A DNA stretch of 64,000 bases from Arion vulgaris (lineage: Eukaryota; Mollusca; Gastropoda; Stylommatophora; Arionidae), in assembly GCA_020796225.1 (NCBI GenBank), contig CM036764.1:23113233-23177232 (forward strand), in the 5' to 3' direction. The position numbers and the translations under genes were made by a program. A model generated the notes under the pieces. It saw only the letters and a program-made list of their open reading frames with translations, was not told where the DNA came from and did not search any database. This document shows, in pieces, positions 21,926-32,520 of this stretch (the first letter of the stretch is position 1; each line of letters opens with the position of its first letter).

Positions 21926-23178
21926 GTGTGTTTATGTATTAAACTACCAGTCTTAATAATTCAAATGTGAAAAGAAATTATAGTCAACGGTTAATGTAGC
22001 TCTCGTCACTTTAACCCTGTAACGTTCGGGTACTAAGAACATCTCATTTATAAATGAGATGGCTACATTACTCCGGAACTAGCCGTATTTGTGTGTTAAT
22101 TATGCATTTAAAAGCATATATATGTTACATAATGCAAAACATATGATATTACCATAATAAATTGTTTAAAAAATATATTTTTTATTTTTAAGATGTCTAA
22201 TCTCGTTGAATAAAGCGTGCTTTTTTGTTCTTATTCTTCTGCCTCCGCCCGTTATGAATTCATGCGGAGCCTTTTATGGCGCATCTGACTGATTTCTGCG
22301 TGAAAGCAGACTAACCGTGTGTAAGGTGTCCCTAGCCATTCAGGCAAACCTTCTCCGACTTCAGTGGTAAGAGCATGCTTTTATTACACCGACATTTCCG
22401 ATCGGCTGCCATTTTGGATAATCTCTGCAGACGAGTTTTCACTTGCTCTTGTCAAAAATCACACATTTGCTTATAAAATATGGTATCTAATGACTCCCTG
22501 ATAATGTCCTGATCAAGACTATAAGTGTTAGATCTTTATGGGTTGCTTACTAGACCAGTTCTGCATCATTTTCTTTTATTTATTTATTAATTGGTGTCTC
22601 CAAAATATGGAAATATTTAGAAGTTACAAATTTCTTAATTACTCTGCGTTTTATTATTTGCTTATTTATTGTCCATACAACTTCATGTTTGGATATATTG
22701 TGTAAATATGAAGGTACTAAGAGACTGTATTAATAGTTTTCATGATATATTTCATACTTATTTTTTCCTTCTTTGTGACTGTATAATTATTTGAAATTTG
22801 TTGAAAAATCTATTTTTAGCATCACGAAAATTAGGTCACTGCTATCACATATTACATGACACTGACATTAAAAGTACATATCTTGATAGTATATTCAATT
22901 AGCTTTCCAACCATATATAACATGCCTATGTTCAATTCATGGAGTATATATGGCTTCTAGTAATAGAGCAGGCCTTCAAAAATAACAACAAAAACTTAAA
23001 AACATATGAACGTTTAAAATATAATCATACGTGAGCATCGACTCTGTGGGTGTGTCCCCTTGTGAAACCTTTACTAATAGTGTTGATGTTAGAACCTGGT
23101 TCTTGTAGCTCAGACTACTATCCCGAGTAACGCTGACAGGCACCTATTTACAGCTGAATCGACATGAGCACCTACAAG
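21926..23178. other. Unannotated AT-rich region
   Basis: A segment at 22230-22310 (GCCTCCGCCCGTTATGAATT) resembles 45170-45245, so it belongs to an unclassified repeat. A short perfect palindrome ATCTCATTTATAAATGAGAT lies at 22043. Nothing else is supported. Confidence 0.4.
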
Positions 23179-23481
23179 CAATGTTTCCCAACCTTTTATG
23201 TACCATTCCCCACCTAATCTTTTTAAAAATTCTTATGCCCCATATGTAACATATACATAGGTTTTAATATTCTAAAATTGAAATGTTAACGTATGTGTAA
23301 AAATTAATCTTAGTTAGAGTGAAGTAAACGTAGACTAAAAAAAAATGCATATTTAAATTTATATGATACATTTACTCCACCGCAAAATACATTTTTTCCA
23401 TTTAATGAATTATACCCCCTCCCCACCTTAACAATCAAATTGCCCACCTGTGGGGCGTGGGCTGCACGTTCGGAAACACTG
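23179..23481. mobile_element. hAT-like MITE, imperfect ends
   Basis: The segment begins CAATGTTTCCCAACC and ends CGTTCGGAAACACTG, which are inverted repeats of the hAT type. CCCACCT-type sequence lies at both sub-termini. A clean 8-bp duplication is not present; CCTACAAG (23171) and CCTACAGC (23488) are similar but displaced. About 303 bp. Confidence 0.55.
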
Positions 23482-23699
23482 TACTGACCTACAGCATCTA
23501 GTCATGATGAAAAGAACATCTGACTTGAGAAGCTCGCTAGTAATTTAGCTTCTCCACAGAATACGTATCTGAACGGTTAATAAGCTTTGAACACGTCTTC
23601 CACTTCTCCAGTGTTTTGCTATTCTCTTCTGAAGAATACAAGCACTTCATCAATTATTTAGCAAAAACAACAAACATGAATATTTTTTTCACATTCTGG
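23482..23699. other. Unannotated spacer
   Basis: Nothing supported beyond the displaced CCTACAGC noted for the preceding MITE. Confidence 0.3.
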
Positions 23700-24012
23700 A
23701 ATTCTAGAATATAAAGATATTCTAATAAGAAGATATGAAGAATTCTAGAATATAAAGATATTCTAATAAGACGATATGAAGAATTCTAGAATATGAAGAT
23801 ATTCTAATAAGACGATATGAAGAATTCTAGAATATAAAGATATTCTAATAAGAAGATATGAAGAATTCTAGAATATAAAGATATTCTAATAAGACGATAT
23901 GAAGAATTCTAGAATATAAAGATATTCTAATAAGACGATATGAAGAATTCTAGAATATAAAGATATTCTAATAAGACGATATGAAGAATTCTAGAATATG
24001 AAGATATGAAGT
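23700..24012. repeat. 41-bp minisatellite
   Basis: ATTCTAGAATATAAAGATAT recurs every 41 bp (23701, 23742 and on), about seven and a half copies with very few differences. The unit has small palindromes (TTCTAGAA). Confidence 0.9.
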
Positions 24013-24299
24013 AATACGATATGAAGAGATCTAGAATTGAAGATTTCATAGAATTTTTGCCCTGGAGGAAGGGCGGGGTGAAGTTAGGAAGGAGTACTGC
24101 CTACATCAGAGCTGCAGTCATCTTAATTACCACGTCAAAAACTTCAACGACAAACTTGCTCATACGTGATGGGTTTAAATATTGGTCGTGGAATAATACA
24201 TCAACTTTTTGGTAAGCACTATTTTTGTCATCAGTGAAAAAATGATTGAAAAATGTCATTGCAATAACAGAATCTTGAAGTTTCTATAAACATGGCTAA
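24013..24299. other. Unannotated spacer
   Basis: A 64-codon frame at 24021-24215 shows no recognisable motif. Confidence 0.35.
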
Positions 24300-24440
24300 C
24301 GTACTCTATCGAAATAGGGGGAAGACTGCAGTAAAACTTGGTAAATAGTGAAATAAAGGCCTTGTTGGTCGAAACGTTGCTGTTTATTGTCACTGTTTCT
24401 GTATTTTGTAAAACTATAGTACTTTGTTTGTACGTGTTTC
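24300..24440 (+). mobile_element. Related fragment of the fold-back element
   Basis: GACTGCAGTAAAACTTGG at about 24323 matches 19742, then AAATAAAGGCC...GGTCGAAACGTTGCTG (24352-24380) matches the fold-back arm. Relative to the shared left piece, the arm segment here is inverted compared with 19742-19870. It ends near GTACGTGTTTCGCTAA. Confidence 0.6.
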
Positions 24441-24613
24441 GCTAACGTACTCAACGTCGGCCGAGGACATAACAATAAAATATTACTGAACAACAATTGC
24501 GTCATATTAAATTGTTTACTTGTTTTTAGTTTTGTCTTTATGTATCTGTTGGGTACATTGTTTTCTGTAAATGTTGAAGCATACAATAAAACATAACTTG
24601 ACCGTACACATCT

Positions 24614-24870
24614 GGACATGCTGGAGTGCAGGGTAACGAGTGTGCTGACTTTCTTGCAAACAATGCCCCGATTTAAACCGGCAGAAGTATGGACAGAGCC
24701 GATGTCATAAATGCGGTACGCTCTTATTTATGTCATATGGGCGACTCACAGACATTGGAACGAGTTCGAGAATTAGGCGTTATGTTTGGACATGCCAGAC
24801 AGTGTCGTCTTCGTTGTAGAGACAGAATGTACACTAATTAACTTCTCACGGGTACGGTGAGAAAATGGAC
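24614..24870 (+). pseudogene. LINE RNase H domain fragment
   Basis: The frame from about 24610 reads HAGVQGNECADFLANNA, the end of a ribonuclease H domain, then ADVINAVRSYLCHMGDSQ and ERVRELGVMFGHARQC up to a stop near 24840. RNase H domains occur in a subset of LINE ORF2 proteins and in other retroelements. A stop interrupts the frame just after NNAPI. The related pieces are at 52200-52310 and 53130-53900. Confidence 0.7.
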
Positions 24871-25149
24871 TTCAGGATGGCTGCTGCAGCGGAGGACAGA
24901 GTACACATGGGAATTTCCGATGTGCCATGACGTCGATCGCATAACATAACACAAGAACATATCTTGGTAGCGAATGCACTTTGTGATTATTAGATCTTAA
25001 ATTTTGTTTGGGGTCGCTAATAGAGAAGTTGATAACACGCTGGGCTAGTGACCCCATACCGTGGACATTCCAAACTTTGAATCCTGCTAGGGCAAAAGAA
25101 AAAATGAACATCGACTATAGAACACTCTGATCCTTTCCCAGTAACATTC
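24871..25149. other. Unannotated, probably LINE 3' region
   Basis: Continues from the RNase H fragment without recognisable motifs. Confidence 0.35.
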
Positions 25150-25508
25150 TCACTCACAACTCCACTTAATTAACCACTCACAACTCCACTTAATTAACCA
25201 CTCACAACTCCACTTAATTAACAACTCACAACTCCACTTAATTAACCACTCACAACTCCACTTAATTAACTCACAACTCTAATTCACACTCCACTCATTA
25301 ATTAACCACTCACAACTCCATACTTTAATTAACCACTCACAACTCCACGTAATTAACCACTCACAGCTCCACTTAATTAACCACTCACAACTCCACTAAT
25401 TAACCTCCCCACTTAATTAACCACTCACACTCACAATTAACCTCACCTCCTAATTAACCACTCACAACTCCACTAATTAACACCACTCTTAATTAACAAC
25501 TCACAACT
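25150..25508. repeat. 24-bp minisatellite, degenerate to the right
   Basis: CCACTCACAACTCCACTTAA plus TTAA repeats at 24-bp spacing on the left. From 25265 on many units have deletions. Confidence 0.85.
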
Positions 25509-25632
25509 TAGTTCACATCGGCAAAAATCATAGCAGCCTCTAGAAAAAAAATGTACTCTAGAAACGTGAACAGATTTAAACCCAAGACCTTCAGAACGCA
25601 AAGTAACCACTTGACCATAGAGGCTTCACTTT
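25509..25632 (-). mobile_element. SINE family G, partial, minus
   Basis: The minus strand begins GCCTCTATGGTCAAGTGG and has TTGGGTTTAAATCTG in the B-box position, matching the head of 17655-17925. The body is truncated near 25509. Confidence 0.45.
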
Positions 25633-25699
25633 ATCCCGTCCATCTTGTTGATAATGAGTCATAGAAGGTTATAGAAAGATGCTGAGCCACGGAACATAA

Positions 25700-25914
25700 C
25701 ATTAGCGAAGAGAGAGATCGTAATAGAGAGATATCTAAGTAGAATCCTTGCAAAGAGGAGAAGAGGACGACCACGGAGAAGTTGGATTACTAATGTAAGC
25801 ATGACGGCTGCAAAGGCGGGACATCTGGTCTATGGAGAGACAGGAAACTTTAAAAGACTGTTAGGGGGACGGGGACAAAGTTCTGCCCAGAACAAGCTAT
25901 ATTCTTCCTTTTTT
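25700..25914 (+). pseudogene. LINE tail (GRPRRSW family), plus
   Basis: The plus frame reads LAKRRRGRPRRSWITN, MTAAKAGHLVYG and later GQSSAQNKLY, matching 29817-30245 and 51320-51801. It is a short 5'-truncated copy without a clear trinucleotide tail. Confidence 0.65.
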
Positions 25915-25929
25915 TCTTCACGTTCGTTC

Positions 25930-26166
25930 TTTACGACCAATTTTAATTACTCTTTGTGATATGTTTGATCTTTGCCAAGAACGTGTATACGTTGCACATT
26001 GGTTTGGTAGGCCCCTAAACGCATAGATTTCTACAAGTTTAGGACATGTGCATCCGATTTCAGCCAAACCTCCTTAGTCACCTCTTACGACATGCATGGC
26101 AGGTAACAGTGGTTCTATTTTTTACACCCAAATTTGGGCCCCGGTAACCACTCAGGCCGGACAAGC
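25930..26166 (+). mobile_element. SINE-like family I, plus
   Basis: It shares the CCTCTTACGACATGC core with family A but has different flanks (TTTACGACCAATTTTAATTA at the left, GGGCCCCGGTAACCACT at the right). Partial relatives are 42790-42925 (minus) and 48735-48905 (plus). The common core with different ends suggests two families sharing a central domain. Confidence 0.55.
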
Positions 26167-26168
26167 TA

Positions 26169-26236
26169 TATGATGATGGTAATAATGATGAGGATGATGA
26201 TGATGATGATGATGATGAGGATGAGGAGGAGGATAT
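26169..26236. repeat. (GAT)n microsatellite
   Basis: GATGAT runs with GAG interruptions. It forms the broken 3' boundary of the hAT transposase remnant. Confidence 0.85.
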
Positions 26237-26242
26237 CGTTAT

Positions 26243-26570
26243 GAAAAGCATCAATACTTTCAGAACCCTTTTCGATATTTCAGAAAAATATGTTTGTAAG
26301 TGAGCCCATAAATTTTGCAAGAGACTGTGCATTAAACTTTTATTCCACATCACAATCCGTGGATATTCCTATGACCTTCTCTTTCTCTGCTGCTGTACGC
26401 CACTCTTCTAGTTCATACACATTAACTGAAAATGGATCTCTAATCCACTTTGTGCCTGCATCAAGAGCAGGAAAATATTCTCCAAAATGATGTTTCAAAT
26501 TTGTCAAATGTCGTTGGATAAATGATGTATCCTCCACATACAAACCATTCGTTAGTTGAGCCAAGGAAAT
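26243..26570 (-). pseudogene. hAT-family transposase remnant (ZBED5/SCAND3-like), C-terminal part
   Basis: The minus frame at 26340-26564 reads SFIQRHLTNLKHHFGEYFPA, then WIRDPFSVN, then EKVIGISTD. After a frameshift and stop near 26340 a second frame continues with LWAHLQTYFSEISKRVLKVL. This order matches hAT-like transposase relatives such as ZBED5 and SCAND3, where a WIRDPF-like motif precedes the C-terminal dimerisation region. The sequence breaks off in a GAT microsatellite before the rest of that region, and there is no N-terminal zinc finger or catalytic part. It is a dead fragment. Family recall is from memory, not a search. Confidence 0.6.
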
Positions 26571-26601
26571 GTGTGAGACTTGAAACTATCTAATATTTTA
26601 A

Positions 26602-26736
26602 CTCTTTCACTCCGTAATCTTTTTCACATCCGGGGGTATTTATATTGGAATGTATACTAAATTAGCCAGTAGACTAGCTTTGCGTCATATTACAAAATAT
26701 TGCTAGCCAGTGTATCGGTTTAGAAGGGCGAATGGG
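26602..26736. mobile_element. TTAA-flanked MITE, intact ends
   Basis: The 135-bp element starts CTCTTTCACTCCG and ends CGAATGGG, with TTAA on both sides (26598-26601 and 26737-26740). It resembles 29679-29811. The perfect TTAA duplication suggests piggyBac-type mobilisation. Confidence 0.65.
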
Positions 26737-26884
26737 TTAAGCTCAAGAGACGATGATGTCCTATTTACAACTTGTAATTTATTGCTTCAATTGTGCCACC
26801 AACTTGAAAAACTGTAACTTCTTCTTCTCCTCCTTCTTCTTACAGATTTAAATTAAGCATATTTACATCATCCAAGATATCTAT

Positions 26885-27262
26885 TGATTGATTGATAGCA
26901 CCATCATCATTGCACTTTGGTGAATAACCATGTGTGCTCCGATCTCTTTCATACACAGGAAGATCTCGGCTGCAGTGCACGAATTCCGTAGCACCGGCGA
27001 GGGTCCTGATGTAATTTTGAAGATGGTGAAGATATTTGAGTAGGAAGTTTTATTTTTAATCTTTCTAATTAATTTGTTGCCGAGCAGGGCTTTCCATCCT
27101 GTTCTTATCGATTTTGAACTGCCAATGGTTCTTTTACGTGCTCAAATGGAACACGGAACCTAGGTTTCATCGTCCGTCCCGATATGACTAGAACTCGACC
27201 TCACCTACACTGAGATCAGGGATCTCTGAAAAAATATCCAGATGGCTACACGAGGAACCTGG
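26885..27262 (-). mobile_element. SINE family B, minus
   Basis: The ATTGATTG tail (26882) and CACCATCATCATTGCAC mark the 3' end. The head around 27240-27290 is partly lost. The 79-codon plus frame starting at 27242 is incidental. Confidence 0.65.
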
Positions 27263-28080
27263 ATCTTTGACACGAGAGACGTGCACAAACCTCTACCCAA
27301 CAGAGACCCCGTCCATCCTACCACGATAATGTTGGCTAATGTGACAGGCCTTGCTAACACGGCAACTGTTGTATTGCCGATGACAAATATGACTCATAAA
27401 ATGAGTGATGATTATCCACCATATTTTAATATTACTTTACTCCACGTTATTGCCTTTTACTGCCGTCTTAATAATTCATAAATTCACTGCTTGATATGTT
27501 GTCAATTGAATTACTAACGCCACAGACTTGCTTGATGTATTGGTATCAAAAATCGATTGATTATCTTTGAGCGATTGATCTGTTAACATTACACGTTGAT
27601 TGATTAATTCACATATATATATGACTAATTAATTGATTAACATTAAAGATTGGATTACATACCAGTAGCATTATGGTAATCTTTTATGATAGATAGATTT
27701 ATTAGTGTCACGTACTGATTCATTCATTATTATTACAGAACAGAATGATGTTCTATTATTATTCTTTGATGGTTCAGTAGCGCTTGGATTATTTCAGTTT
27801 GACAAATACTATTTAGTATTTATGTTGTACACAGTATAGCATTGATAAATTGGGGTTTATGTTGGTATTTATCTATCCAGCCCAGACACGAGCCAGAATT
27901 AGACTGCACTAATGCCAGGTGACGAGGGGGCTTTCAGTGCTGTTCAGTTATACAGCAGCAAAGGTAGGGGTCACTGTACTGATTCTCCGCCACCAGGCTA
28001 TCTGCTAGTCACGCTGTGTTCTTCTATACTAAAGACATGTGTACATATGTTTATGATAAAAGAATGATCACGGGCTGAGT
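27263..28080. other. Unannotated AT-rich region
   Basis: ATTGATT-rich words near 27555-27650 may be old SINE tail material. No gene or clear element is visible. Confidence 0.35.
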
Positions 28081-28084
28081 CGTT

Positions 28085-28490
28085 GCGCCTTTATGATGGG
28101 TATCAGTCATCAGTAAGCTGCCCATATTGTGGTTCTTTTATCTCAGAGTCTAGTCACAGCGCCTATATGATGTATATCAGTCGTCAGAAAGCTGCCCATA
28201 TTGTGGCTTTATACTTCAAGTCTAGTCACTGCTCCTTTGCGATGTGCGGAAACCAACAAATCTGAGGTGGTCAGAGCGGATCAGATCAGATCTTGAGAAA
28301 ACCGAGGGGAGGCTGCAGTGATACTTAATAAATCGGCGTTTTAGGACAAAGACACGTATGTATGGTATCACGTAAGCAAGCAGAATGAAAAATTACATCA
28401 TAAAACTAAGAACCGCCCCTTTACGATGCAATATCAATCGTCAGGAAGCTGCCCATATTGTGGCTCTTTATCCTCAGGTCTAGTCAGCAC
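28085..28490. repeat. Dispersed 74-bp repeat, three copies
   Basis: A unit with AAGCTGCCCATATTGTGG occurs in tandem at 28085 and 28159 and again at about 28415, separated by unrelated sequence. Copies are 80-90 percent alike by eye. Confidence 0.65.
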
Positions 28491-28785
28491 CATACTGGAT
28501 TACTTCCAACCTCAAAAGAAGCATAAAAATTGTCCAATAGGACATAACGTTATGCAGACGGACTACTGGGAAGGTTTTACAAACCGCAAAGCCCTACTTT
28601 AATAGCATAACACCTACAGAGATGTACTGTAAAATGGTTCCATATCTGATTCGTCATAGCACAGGTCGTCAGAGATAACTTATACTCAATGAAGTTCTTT
28701 AAACTAATAATATACGTAGACATCTTTAGCCATGTTCAAGCTGTGACGCTGTTCTAACAAATAAAACTATCGTTCGACATCATTG
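28491..28785. other. Unannotated spacer
   Basis: No supported feature. Confidence 0.4.
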
Positions 28786-28793
28786 TTCTAGAT

Positions 28794-29243
28794 CATAGAT
28801 TCCCGAACTTTTCGGTCCACCGCCCACTTTGCACAACATAAACTTTGTAACGCTCCCCTCCACATTATAACAGTTTGCGAACGCCCCCCCTCCCACATAT
28901 ATACATGCTCTATTTTCTCTGACATAGAAAATTGATATATATTTCTGTAATACATGGTCAATTTTCAAATGATTATATGCATGAAATAGAAAATTGATGA
29001 AAAAATGGATCGAGTAAGACGGGCATAAGATGAATTTAAATGCAGAATTCAAATTTTAAACGATTATTCAATCGCAAAATCATGAAAATAATTTATTTTA
29101 AAATATTTATTATTAATTTCTTCTTTAAGGAGCTACCGATCCCTAATCGCCTGAACACCCCCTAAATTCTTCTGAACCCACTATCGCCCCCTAGAACGCT
29201 TCAGCGCCCACTGGGGCGGTACCGCCCACTTTGGGAAACACTG
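28794..29243. mobile_element. hAT MITE, 450 bp, copy 1
   Basis: Ends are CATAGATTCCCGAAC and GTTTGGGAAACACTG-like inverted repeats (the right end reads CTTTGGGAAACACTG). Flanking 8-mers TTCTAGAT (28786-28793) and ATCTATAT (29244-29251) agree at six of eight positions and resemble the NTCTAGAN target of many hAT elements. It is the same family as 59086-59540, in reverse orientation. Confidence 0.8.
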
Positions 29244-29678
29244 ATCTATATTATAACAAATAACAGTACTAACAACTAACCTACAACATACACAAAACTG
29301 CTGCCAAATGAAGCCTATTGTGGCAATATGTTTGATCATGGTTAATAATTCATACCGTTGATAATATGACAATTTCTGGTTCAAAATTCACATTATTATT
29401 CTCCTTATCATTATCAGTTTCTTTGTTTCAGGAGACAATAGAGCAGCGCTGTCCAACATGGTACACGAGGTCGCCATGGCGCCTTTGTGATGCATTTCTG
29501 GCGCCCTTTTTATACTCCCGGCTAATCAGAATTTCAAGAAAAAAAGTATTTCGTAATAACAATATGTTTTAGTTTTTCATAAGCACAATATGTTTTTTTT
29601 TTTACTAAACGATCAATCAGTCAGATTGAGTTTTCATCTGCTATTATTTTTATTTTTTTAAATTAATGTTATTATTAA

Positions 29679-29811
29679 CCCTTTCGTCCTTCCGAGCCCG
29701 ATAAACTAGTTTGCATTAATTTATAAAACGACGCAAAGCAAGTTTGCTGGCTTAATATTACACTACAAAATAAATGCGTCTGATGGAAACAATAATTAAA
29801 GAGTGAAAGGG
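29679..29811. mobile_element. TTAA-type MITE nested in a hAT MITE
   Basis: TTAA (29675-29678) precedes CCCTTTCGTCC, and the right end reads GAGTGAAAGGG followed by CTAA, a decayed TTAA. It is 133 bp and related to 26602-26736 and 340-460. Confidence 0.65.
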
Positions 29812-29816
29812 CTAAT

Positions 29817-30245
29817 AATCATCATCATCAAATAGCTTGTCCTGAGCAGAACTTTGCCACCTTAAAAGTCCTTCGAAATTTCGCTCTCAAAGGTCAGATG
29901 TTCCGCCTCTGCAGCTGCCATGTTCAAACCATCAGTTAAATCCTGAATCCATCTCCTCTGTGGTCTTCCTCTTCTCCTCTTTGCCTGTATGCCTCCTTCC
30001 ATGATAGTCTTCTTCAGCCCTTCATGTCTTTTTATATGTTCAAAATATCTCAATTTTCTCTTTCTTATTTGTAGCATCAGCCAGTTTTCTTTGATTTTGA
30101 GTTCTTTCTGGATAGATCTATTTGTTCTCTTCTCTGTTCATGATATAAGGAGGACTCTTCTGTAACACTTATATTCAAAAGCACATGTTTTTCCACTGCC
30201 TTGTCCATGTTTCACACCCATACGTTGAACTGGGAATATGGTCTA
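29817..30245 (-). pseudogene. LINE tail (KKTIMEGGI/GRPQRRW family), minus
   Basis: The minus frame at 29862-30077 reads KLRYFEHIKRHEGLKKTIME, then RRRGRPQRRWIQD and MAAAEAEHLTFESE. The 3' tail is the ATCATC run at 29817-29829. Upstream sequence to 30245 continues the ORF in disrupted frames. It is the best copy of this family. Confidence 0.75.
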
Positions 30246-30550
30246 ATATTACTTAATTACTATTATTATTGCGATTGCCACACGGCGCCGCGCTTCACAG
30301 TCATTGATTAGATGCACCCCAATATATACAAAAGTTGGAGAGCGCTGCAATAGAGAGTATAACACATTTGCAACATCGGGGAACAGACATTAGGGAACAG
30401 AGAGAGGAGATTGTAAATAGATTAACTTGAGGACAACAGAGAAGAGGGAAAACATCAGAATTGATAAGAAAGAAGTCAGAAAATACGGTTGTGGGGATTC
30501 ATTTTCGTGAGTCTGCACGAACATGATGATGAAGTTGATAATGATGACAA

Positions 30551-30715
30551 TGCCCAGCGTGTTCGTAGCGCGTTGGACAACGGGTGACAAGCTCTCTGTG
30601 AGGGCGGGTTCAATTCCGCGGGCTGACAGAAAAGCCACAGATTTTCCAGATTTACGGTGTTCGTGGCACCGAACCGAAGAGCTAAAAGCTCAAGTGCTTC
30701 TGGATCGGAAAAAAA
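30551..30715 (+). mobile_element. SINE family D, plus, internally deleted
   Basis: It starts TGCCCAGCGTGTTCGTAGCG and carries GGTTCAATTCCGCGGG. Relative to 61914-62103 it lacks the GGGTTACGATGTCC block. It ends in an A-run after TTCTGGATCGG. Confidence 0.7.
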
Positions 30716-30954
30716 TGGCGCTTCCAATCTCTTGATTAAAAGATGGCGGGTTAATCACGTGTTAGAGCGCTGGCTTTACAGTTGAAATAGAACTAGACCG
30801 TATCGTTGTCACGATACACGTCATCGATCCAGCTGTTATCTTAAGGGAGGTTAGAGAAGAAGGGAACTGGTAACCTCCAAATGTCTAGTAGTCTAATGTG
30901 ACCACATTTACATCACTGCATGCTATAGGAATAATGGTTATAGTAGATTGGCAA

Positions 30955-31135
30955 TTCAGCCATGTGTACATGTGAACAGATACATTAGACTGCAGAGCAC
31001 ATACTTCAAGACTGCCCCAAATATGATATACTGAGGCAAACTCACTGGCCTAACGAAACAACACTCGACAGAAAACTACACGGACTTTGTGTGAGCTACA
31101 AAAGGCAGTGAAGTTTATTCAAGAGACAATATTGA
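30955..31135 (+). pseudogene. LINE ORF2 extreme C-terminus
   Basis: One plus frame reads AEHILQDCPKYDILRQTHWP, then LDRKLHGL, ending at a stop. A CxxH-spaced AEHILQxCP motif followed by WP and KLxG is common at the end of LINEs that carry RNase H. The rest of the ORF is missing. Confidence 0.65.
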
Positions 31136-31400
31136 ATATATAGACAATATTTCAAGCGAACGAAAGGAAGGAAGGATGTTTATACTTTATGACATATTCC
31201 TACAGTCTGTTTCTTGCTTATGCGCATATTAGCATAGTCTCAGTTCACAAGATATTCTGGAAATGTGTGACGGTTTCTGTTGTTAAAACCTGAGTCTGCC
31301 TGAAGTTAAGTATTTACAGACAGTTTGTTCAATACCATAATGCAATCATAAATCTCCCCAAACATATGTCACTAGTACTAACTATCACTTTAGTAGTTGA
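31136..31400. other. Unannotated
   Basis: Probably 3' flank of the preceding LINE end. No motif is visible. Confidence 0.35.
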
Positions 31401-31404
31401 TACT

Positions 31405-31605
31405 CTTCCAGGTCACGAAAACGGTATCGAGTCAACCCAACCTCGCTTGGGTACCAACAAAAGCTCTGAGAAGTAGAGGTAGCCAGCGTGATGCTTAACA
31501 CATCAAGCATCATGTGACGATGGTCAATAAAAAATACGGACTTAATACCGTATTACCCAATTTAACCTTGAGGTATGAAAAACGGTTCCTTTACTTGACC
31601 TCTTT
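31405..31605 (+). mobile_element. SINE family C, 3' half, plus
   Basis: CAACCTCGCTTGGGTACCAA and the end GGTTCCTTTACTTGACC match family C. The tRNA head is not recognisable. Confidence 0.6.
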
Positions 31606-32034
31606 AACTCTTAGAATGCGCACACTAAAGAACCTCAATAACAATGTGCACTTGCTCCTATGATATGAGGTCAGGGTTCAATTTCACAATTGAACCAGAT
31701 TTCTCAGGTTAAACAAGCCCAAATTTGATATAACAGAAACACTAGAAAGTAAAGACCAGTGTTTATTGTTTTGGTTCGTGATGTGGTTTGTAGGAAAATT
31801 GGTGCTGCATGAAAAGTTTGTTATGTGGCTTGTCGTATTGTGAAAGTTAAGCACATCACCATTAGACATTTCGGAAGTTTATATGATTCTTTCAAATTAT
31901 ATAAATAAAAAGAAAATATATATATAGATAGTGAGAGAGATAAAGAGTCCCTTAAAATAATGTATACACATTTTCTATATATCCTGGACCAAAATTATAC
32001 ATTATTCTCACTGCTTGTATATATACATATAATA
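31606..32034. other. Unannotated AT-rich DNA
   Basis: No supported feature apart from short AT tracts near 31918 and 32018. Confidence 0.4.
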
Positions 32035-32520
32035 ATAATAATAATTCCTCTCGTATACGTTACATAGGGCCTGCAAGTAATTTCTCCATACCGCTCTATC
32101 CTGGGCAACTCGCTCAATCTCCTCCATGGAACTGAGACCGATATTTCCTGCCTCTCTCAGCAAAGTTCGCTTCAGGGTCTCTTTAGGTCGACCTCTCTTT
32201 CTTGAACCCTTTGCATCCCACTTCAATGCCTGCTTTGATATTCTTTGATCATTTCTCCTCAAGGTGTGCCCAACATATCTCCATCTTCTCTTTCTTATAA
32301 CAGCTGTCACTAGTGGTTGACCAGACATGTCTCTGATTTCATCACTTCTCCTGAATTCGTTCCATTTTATATTCATTATTTTTCGCAGACATCTATTTTC
32401 AAATGCATTCAACTTGCTTTCTATATCTTTAGTCATTTTCCAACTCTCGCTGGCATATGTTAGGATTGATACAACATTTGAATTGAAAATTGGTAATTTA
32501 GTTTTAATACTATATAACTT
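32035..32520 (-). pseudogene. LINE ORF2 C-terminal tail (RTE-like), best copy
   Basis: A 142-codon minus frame (32008-32436) reads KLNAFENRCLRKIMNIKWNE, RRRWRYVGHTLRRND, KGSRKRGRPKETLKRTLLRE and AQDRAVWRNYLQALC, then an AAT-repeat tail at 32033-32044. The layout is that of an RTE-group LINE C-terminus. Upstream sequence to 32520 is homologous but in broken frames, and the reverse transcriptase core is absent. Four other copies lie in this window. Confidence 0.8.

Larger units (their letters stand above)
29444..30347. mobile_element. hAT MITE with nested insertions
   Basis: Ends CAGCGCTGTCCAAC and GTTGGAGAGCGCTG are inverted repeats, and the flanks are a perfect 8-bp duplication CAATAGAG (29436-29443 and 30348-30355). 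Inside lie a TTAA-type MITE (29679-29811) and a LINE tail (29817-30245). Without these the element would be about 330 bp. Confidence 0.8.
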
